Shown piece after piece: positions 60,317 through 64,000 of a stretch of DNA of 64,000 bases; position 1 is the stretch's first letter, and each line of letters starts with the position of its first letter. Under the pieces are notes generated by a model. The model saw only the letters and a list, made by a program, of their open reading frames with translations, was not told the origin of the DNA and did not search any database. Source of the DNA: Brevundimonas sp. (lineage in GTDB: Bacteria; Pseudomonadota; Alphaproteobacteria; Caulobacterales; Caulobacteraceae); NCBI RefSeq assembly GCF_016742135.1, contig NZ_JACVCG010000005.1, positions 58,924 to 122,923 of the forward strand, in the 5' to 3' direction. A program made the position numbers and the translations under genes.

Positions 60317-60832
60317 TCAAGGTTTATTATTGGGACTGCCGCAACCATCTTCCTCGACCGGCAGGAGCCGCAACGGCGAGACGGCCCCGCCGCCCGCTTC
60401 GAGTCCGTTGGGAAAGCCGCTGGACAAAATCAGGACTGAGCTGGCATCTTCGCTGACTACCGCCCACAGACATTCGCCGCCGGCGGCATGGCAACCGGTC
60501 TCAGGGTCATTGATTCCACAGGTGATGACGGCTCATTCCGGGTTTTCTATCGACTTCGAACCGCTCGACGGCGACCGGCGTAAAGCGACCGTGGGTCGTC
60601 ACGAGACGCCCTTCAACATTGGATTCGAAGCTGGCCTCGCTGGCCCCACGGCCTCCAGCGGTCCGTCGAAGGCCTGAAGCGTCACGAGATCGCGCATGTG
60701 AGGTTCGGCGGCAGGATCGGACAGGACCACGCAACGTGGGGCGCCCCCGTTGCATGGCCGTAGTTAATGCCCCGCACAATGGTCGCAAGCGATGCCGAGA
60801 ACGGCGGGCTCGGGGATGTTCATGGTCGCCAT
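60317..60832 (-). pseudogene. Decayed gene with three in-frame stops and probable compensating indels
   Basis: The minus strand from ATG 60832 (AAGGAG seven bases upstream) reads MATMNIPEPAVLGIACDHCAGH, then TAA at codon 23, and continues in the same frame with CVVLSDPAAEPHMRDLVTLQAFDGPLEA. Further stops are at codons 78 and 100. From codon 101 the same frame reads on as VITCGINDPETGCHAAGGECLWAVVSEDASSVLIL to a final TGA at codon 172 (60317). Between ~codons 60 and 99 another frame (SFESNVEGRLVTTHGRFTPVAVERFEV) looks more protein-like, implying two compensating indels. The original family is not recognised; it was rich in Cys. A random reading of non-coding DNA is the alternative. Confidence 0.45.
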
Positions 60833-60898
60833 TGTGCGTCTCCTTCAAGGGAGGCGTCCGTGCCTCGGCAAACCTAGTCGAGACATGGCGCTGCGGGC

Positions 60899-61240
60899 CT
60901 ACTGGGCCGGCGGCTGATCCGTTTCCGGCACAGCCGCCGGGGATCCGCCCGGCGACGCGTTCGGCACGGGCTGCAGCTCGGCGGGCATGGGCTGTTCGTC
61001 CGCCATGTCCGAAGCGGAATCCAGAGCAGGCTGGCTGGCCATGACCATGATGGCGTAGATGATCAGGATCAGGGTGATGGAGACCACCAGCACAATCAGG
61101 ATCCTGAGGCCGCTGCGGCCCTGCTTGGTGCGGCCTGCGTCGACGACGGGCCCATCGGCTTCACGGGCGTCGGCCTCGGCGGGCTCCTGACCAGGCAGGA
61201 CATCCGTGGGCTCTTCGGGGGGGCGATTTTCGATGGTCAT
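60899..61240 (-). CDS. Small single-pass membrane protein of unknown function
   Basis: ATG 61240 (MTIENRPPEEPTDVLPGQEPAEA) gives 113 residues. An acidic cytosolic N-terminus (1-48) precedes one membrane helix (~53-74, LRILIVLVVSITLILIIYAIMVMA), and an Ala/Pro-rich outside tail follows (SQPALDSASDMADEQPMPAELQPVPNASPGG...). The tail-anchored-like topology and low complexity give no family. It is upstream of gshA's 3' end on the same strand, 57 nt away. Confidence 0.6.
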   Translation of the reverse strand: MTIENRPPEEPTDVLPGQEPAEADAREADGPVVDAGRTKQGRSGLRILIVLVVSITLILIIYAIMVMASQPALDSASDMADEQPMPAELQPVPNASPGGSPAAVPETDQPPAQ

Positions 61241-61297
61241 GCCAAGGAAACCCGCAAGCGCCACCGTTGTTCCGCAAGGCGACTCCGCGCCACTGCC

Positions 61298-62659
61298 TCA
61301 GTAGGCATAGTCCGAGTAAAGCCTGCGCACATCGCCGGCCCAGGGCCCGTGATACAGGTCCAGCAGGCGCTCGGCCGGGGTGACGCCGCTGTCGGCCGTG
61401 TCCTCGAGTTCCGACAGATAGCCGCGCTCATCGACCATGCCGCCCGAGAAGCGCGCCCGGTTCTTCAGCCCCTGCCGGGCGATGGCCACCAGATCGACGG
61501 CCACGTCCCTCAGGACCCGCCCGTTCACCTCGGCCCGCAAGCCCAGGCGGGTGACGTCGCGCCGCAGACGCTCGTGATCCTCGATCTGCCAGTCCTTGCA
61601 GAGGTCCCAGGCCGCCGCCAGCGACGGGGCGTCATACAGAATCCCCGCCCAAAGCGCGGGCAGGGCGCAGATGCGGCTCCAGGGACCGCCGTCGGCCCCG
61701 CGCATCTCCAGATACTGTTTCAGACGCACCTCGGGGAACAGGGTGGTCAGATGATCGGCCCAGTCCTTCGTCGTCGCACGATCGCCCGGCAGGGCGTCCA
61801 GTCTGCCGTCGATGAAGGCCCGGAACGACTGGCCCGACAGATCGACATAGCGGTCGCCCCGCTTGGCGAAATACATCGGCACGTCCAGCGCATAGTCGAC
61901 ATAGGCCTCGAAGCCGAAGCCGTCTGCGAAGACGAAATCCAGCATGCCGGTGCGGTCAGGGTCGGTATCGGTCCAGACATTGGCGCGGGCGGTCAGGAAC
62001 CCGTTCGGCCGACCTTCCGTGAACGGAGAATTGGCGAACAGGGCCGTTGCCACCGGCTGCAGCGCCAGCGAGGTCCGGAACTTCATCACCATGTCGGCTT
62101 CGGAGTCGAAGTCCAGGTTGGCCTGGATGGTGCAGGTGCGCAGCATCATGTCGAGGCCCAGCGCGCCCCGCTTCGGCATATAGGCCCGCATGATGTCGTA
62201 GCGGCCCTTGGGCATGACCGGCACATCCTCGCGCGGCCACAAGGGATCAAAACCCGAGCCGAGGAATCCCAGCCCCAGCTCGTCGGCCACCATCTTGACC
62301 TCGACCAGATGCTGGCCGGTCTCGGAACAGATGTCGTGAATATCCTTCAGCGGCGCGCCCGACAGCTCGAACTGCCCGCCCGGCTCCAGACTGATGGAGG
62401 CGGTATAGCCCTCGGCATTCTTGCGCTCGAGGGCGATGACATGGCCGGCCTCCTCGACCGGGCTCCAGCCGAACCGCTGCAGCCCCTCCAGCATGGCGCG
62501 GATGCCGGATGGTCCGTCATAGGCCGGTCGACGCAGCGTCGCCTTGTCGAAGCCGAATTTTTCGTGCTCGGCCCCGATCCTCCAATGGTCTTTCGGCTTG
62601 ATCCCCTTCGACAGCGCCCCGATCAGGGCCTCGCGGGTCAGCGGTGCAGCATCAGCCAT
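61298..62659 (-). CDS. gshA: Glutamate-cysteine ligase, plant/alphaproteobacterial type
   Basis: GshA makes gamma-glutamylcysteine, the first step of glutathione. ATG 62659 (MADAAPLTREALIGALSKGIKPKDHWRIGAEHEKFGFD) gives 453 residues; the ORF-track start adds 18. The plant-type GCS2 motifs are IGAEHEKFGF, LEPGGQFELSGAPLKDIHDICSE, RYDIMRAYMPKRGALGLDMMLRTCTIQANLDF and KQYLEMRGADGGPWSRICALPALWAG. This form is usual in Alphaproteobacteria and plants and unlike E. coli GshA. It sits with rsmE upstream on the same strand, a common pair in this group. Confidence 0.96.
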   Translation of the reverse strand: MADAAPLTREALIGALSKGIKPKDHWRIGAEHEKFGFDKATLRRPAYDGPSGIRAMLEGLQRFGWSPVEEAGHVIALERKNAEGYTASISLEPGGQFELSGAPLKDIHDICSETGQHLVEVKMVADELGLGFLGSGFDPLWPREDVPVMPKGRYDIMRAYMPKRGALGLDMMLRTCTIQANLDFDSEADMVMKFRTSLALQPVATALFANSPFTEGRPNGFLTARANVWTDTDPDRTGMLDFVFADGFGFEAYVDYALDVPMYFAKRGDRYVDLSGQSFRAFIDGRLDALPGDRATTKDWADHLTTLFPEVRLKQYLEMRGADGGPWSRICALPALWAGILYDAPSLAAAWDLCKDWQIEDHERLRRDVTRLGLRAEVNGRVLRDVAVDLVAIARQGLKNRARFSGGMVDERGYLSELEDTADSGVTPAERLLDLYHGPWAGDVRRLYSDYAY

Positions 62660-62719
62660 GAAAGGGGTCCCTCGTTCGTCTGGCGAAATGGGCGGTCCCG
62701 GGGCCGGGCACAAGTGGCC

Positions 62720-63439
62720 TCAGCGTGGCCAGTCGCCCAGGGTCGCCTGCCACAGGGTCAGGGCCACGACGGCCGCCGTGTCGGCCCGCAGCACCCGGGA
62801 TCCCAGCGAGACCGCCGTCGTGAACGGCAGGGCCCGCAAGCGGTCCCGCTCCTCGGGAGAGAACCCGCCCTCCGGCCCGATCAATATGCCCCAGGCCTTG
62901 CCACCCGCAGCGGGCAAGGCCGTCAGCGCCGGCGGGCCGCCCGTCTCGTCGCAGAACATCAGGCGGCGGTCCGGGTCCCACCCGTCCAGAATGGCGTCGA
63001 GGGGCTCGGACGCGACAATCTCCGGCACATCCATACGTCCGGTCTGCTCGGCGGACTCGACCGCGATGGTCTCCAGCCGGTCCAGCCGGATGGTCTGCGG
63101 CTGGGTGCGGGCCGTGCGCACCAGCCGTATACGGCGCGCGCCCAGTTCCGTGGCCTTTTCGACCGCGAACTCCAGCGGGCTCTTCTTCACCACAGCCAGG
63201 ATCAGCTCGACATCGGGCGGCAGGATCTGGTCGCGGACCCGTTCCTCCGCCTTCAGCAGGCAACCCCGCTTCAGCACCTCGGTCACGGAACAGCGCCACT
63301 CACCGTCGCGACCGTTGAAGACCAGAAGAGCATCGCCCGCCTTCAGCCGCATCACCTGGGTCAGATAGCGCGACTGCTCCAGCGTCGGCGCAAGCGCGGC
63401 GCCGGGCGACAGGGGTTGGGGAATATGGAGGCGGATCAT
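62720..63439 (-). CDS. rsmE: 16S rRNA (uracil(1498)-N3)-methyltransferase
   Basis: RsmE methylates U1498 of 16S rRNA near the decoding site. ATG 63439 (MIRLHIPQPLSPGAALAPTLEQSRYLTQVMRL) gives 239 residues. An N-terminal PUA-like domain (1-70) precedes a SPOUT knot domain: VVKKSPLEFAVEKATELGARRIRLV, AVESAEQTGRMDVPEI, ILIGPEGGFSPEERD and SLGSRVLRADTAAVVAL. The GPEGGFS and LGSRVLRADTA motifs are the SAM-binding knot. It lies upstream of gshA and diverges from ppk2. Confidence 0.96.
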   Translation of the reverse strand: MIRLHIPQPLSPGAALAPTLEQSRYLTQVMRLKAGDALLVFNGRDGEWRCSVTEVLKRGCLLKAEERVRDQILPPDVELILAVVKKSPLEFAVEKATELGARRIRLVRTARTQPQTIRLDRLETIAVESAEQTGRMDVPEIVASEPLDAILDGWDPDRRLMFCDETGGPPALTALPAAGGKAWGILIGPEGGFSPEERDRLRALPFTTAVSLGSRVLRADTAAVVALTLWQATLGDWPR

Positions 63440-63496
63440 GAGACGTCGGTCGGAGGCTGCGGCTTTCGCTTGCATCTATCGACCGCCTTGGGCCCC

Positions 63497-64000
63497 ATGT
63501 CAGCCATGGGAAAGAAAAATGAGGCCTATGAGGCCGAGCTGCGCACCCTCCAGATCGCCCTGGTCGAAAGCCAGGCCCGGCTGATCGCCGAGGGCCGCAA
63601 GGTGCTGATCCTGTTCGAGGGGCGGGACACGGCGGGCAAGGATGGCGCCATCAAGCGGGTCACCGAGCACATGGCCCCGCGCCATACCCGGGTCGTCTCC
63701 CTGCCCAAGCCGAGCGACCGCGAACAGACCCAGTGGTATTTCCAGCGCTACGTCGCCCACCTGCCGGCGGCGGGCGAGATCGTGATCTTCAACCGGTCCT
63801 GGTACAACCGGGCGGGGGTCGAGGTGGTGATGGGCTTTTCCACGGCCGGGGAACAGGCCGACTTCATCCGCGATGTCCCGGCCTTCGAGGCCATGCTGAC
63901 CGAAGCCAATATCGTCCCGATCAAGATCTGGCTGGACATTACCAAGGGCGAACAGGCGCGCAGGCTTGAGGCCCGGGTCGAGGACCCCCTGAAACATTTC
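63497..64000 (+). CDS. ppk2: Polyphosphate kinase 2 (cut by window)
   Basis: This 168-codon fragment runs off the right edge. It begins MSAMGKKNEAYEAELRTLQIALVESQARLIAEGRKVLILFEGRDTAGKDGAIKR, with Walker A EGRDTAGKDG (~41-50). The lid segment is SLPKPSDREQTQWYFQRYVAHLPAAGEIVIFNRSWYNRAGVE, where NRSWYNR is Walker B. PPK2 uses polyphosphate to phosphorylate nucleotides, usually ADP or GDP. The EGRDTAGKDG and SWYNRAGVE motifs are PPK2-specific. Met1 and Met4 are both possible starts. The missing C-terminal part prevents a class call (I, II or III). Confidence 0.93.
   Translation, partial: MSAMGKKNEAYEAELRTLQIALVESQARLIAEGRKVLILFEGRDTAGKDGAIKRVTEHMAPRHTRVVSLPKPSDREQTQWYFQRYVAHLPAAGEIVIFNRSWYNRAGVEVVMGFSTAGEQADFIRDVPAFEAMLTEANIVPIKIWLDITKGEQARRLEARVEDPLKHF

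Noticed and set aside
60303-60677. 124-aa plus-strand ORF opposite the pseudogene
   Set aside because: No ribosome site, low-complexity Ser/Pro/Arg composition. The protein-like signal is on the minus strand in broken frames.
60507-60848. 113-aa minus-strand ORF (alternate frame) as an intact gene
   Set aside because: Only its C-terminal half looks protein-like. The N-terminal half is an Arg/Ser-rich shadow of the frame beginning at ATG 60832, so I treat it as part of a pseudogene.

Overview
The window reads as a contiguous piece of chromosome from a high-GC (roughly two thirds G+C by eye) alphaproteobacterium of the Caulobacterales, most like Brevundimonas. This assignment is an inference. 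It rests on the ruvCAB-ybgC-tolQRAB-pal-cpoB-tilS-ftsH order, the plant-type GshA, the SRP RNA next to dnaX, DUF4908 and DUF2200 proteins, and GC-rich palindromic elements of a kind reported in these genomes. No rRNA, tRNA, CRISPR array, transposase or prophage gene was seen. dnaX at the left end and ppk2 at the right end are cut by the window.

Layout. 1-12.4 kb: housekeeping genes (dnaX, ffs SRP RNA, nudC, kdsB, a membrane cytochrome c, an M17 aminopeptidase plus NlpC/P60 hydrolase pair, a TPR protein, a NifU-like protein, yidD-thrS, a Crp/Fnr regulator and a DUF892 protein). 12.4-19.0 kb: a branched-chain 2-oxoacid dehydrogenase operon (E1a-E1b-E2-secreted protein-E3) diverging from an Lrp/AsnC regulator with a clear inverted repeat in the intergenic region. 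19.0-24.6 kb: beta-propeller protein, pirin, a putative degenerate GGDEF/EAL protein, a flavin monooxygenase-like enzyme and an epoxide-hydrolase-like enzyme. 24.6-36.4 kb: one long minus-strand series, ruvC-ruvA-lipoprotein-ruvB-ybgC-tolQ-tolR-tolA-tolB-pal-cpoB-tilS-ftsH, linking Holliday-junction processing, the cell-envelope Tol-Pal machine, tRNA-Ile lysidine synthesis and membrane proteolysis.

36.4-44.8 kb is partly accessory: MgtC, a hemerythrin-like protein, a RelE/ParE-RHH toxin-antitoxin pair, yebC, then an island (39.1-41.4 kb) of four small unrecognised genes separated by a palindromic repeat (arms GTCCGCT/AGCGGAC). After that come a thioesterase, an alcohol dehydrogenase, an Asp/Asn hydroxylase-like protein and a short HPF. 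45-59.6 kb returns to metabolism: ribokinase-nucleoside hydrolase-racemase, D-cysteine desulfhydrase, AlgH, peroxiredoxin, a methyltransferase-sixA-DUF952-pyrD-hybrid kinase operon, gloB, acetoacetyl-CoA reductase, a second alcohol dehydrogenase, GFA and DUF72.

59.6-60.9 kb is a second accessory patch of lower GC. It holds a promoter with helically phased ACAAGG repeats, a 50-codon gene absent from the ORF track, a 137-codon gene sharing a GRRxxPSR motif with it, and a decayed pseudogene. The window ends with a small membrane protein, gshA, rsmE and ppk2.

The strongest candidates for something undescribed are the phased-operator/mini-gene pair at 59.65-60.31 kb, the repeat-separated small-gene island at 39.2-41.4 kb, the palindromic elements inserted in frame in the E2 linker, and the translationally coupled exported protein between ruvA and ruvB. 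All functions are assigned by reading motifs; no database search was possible.
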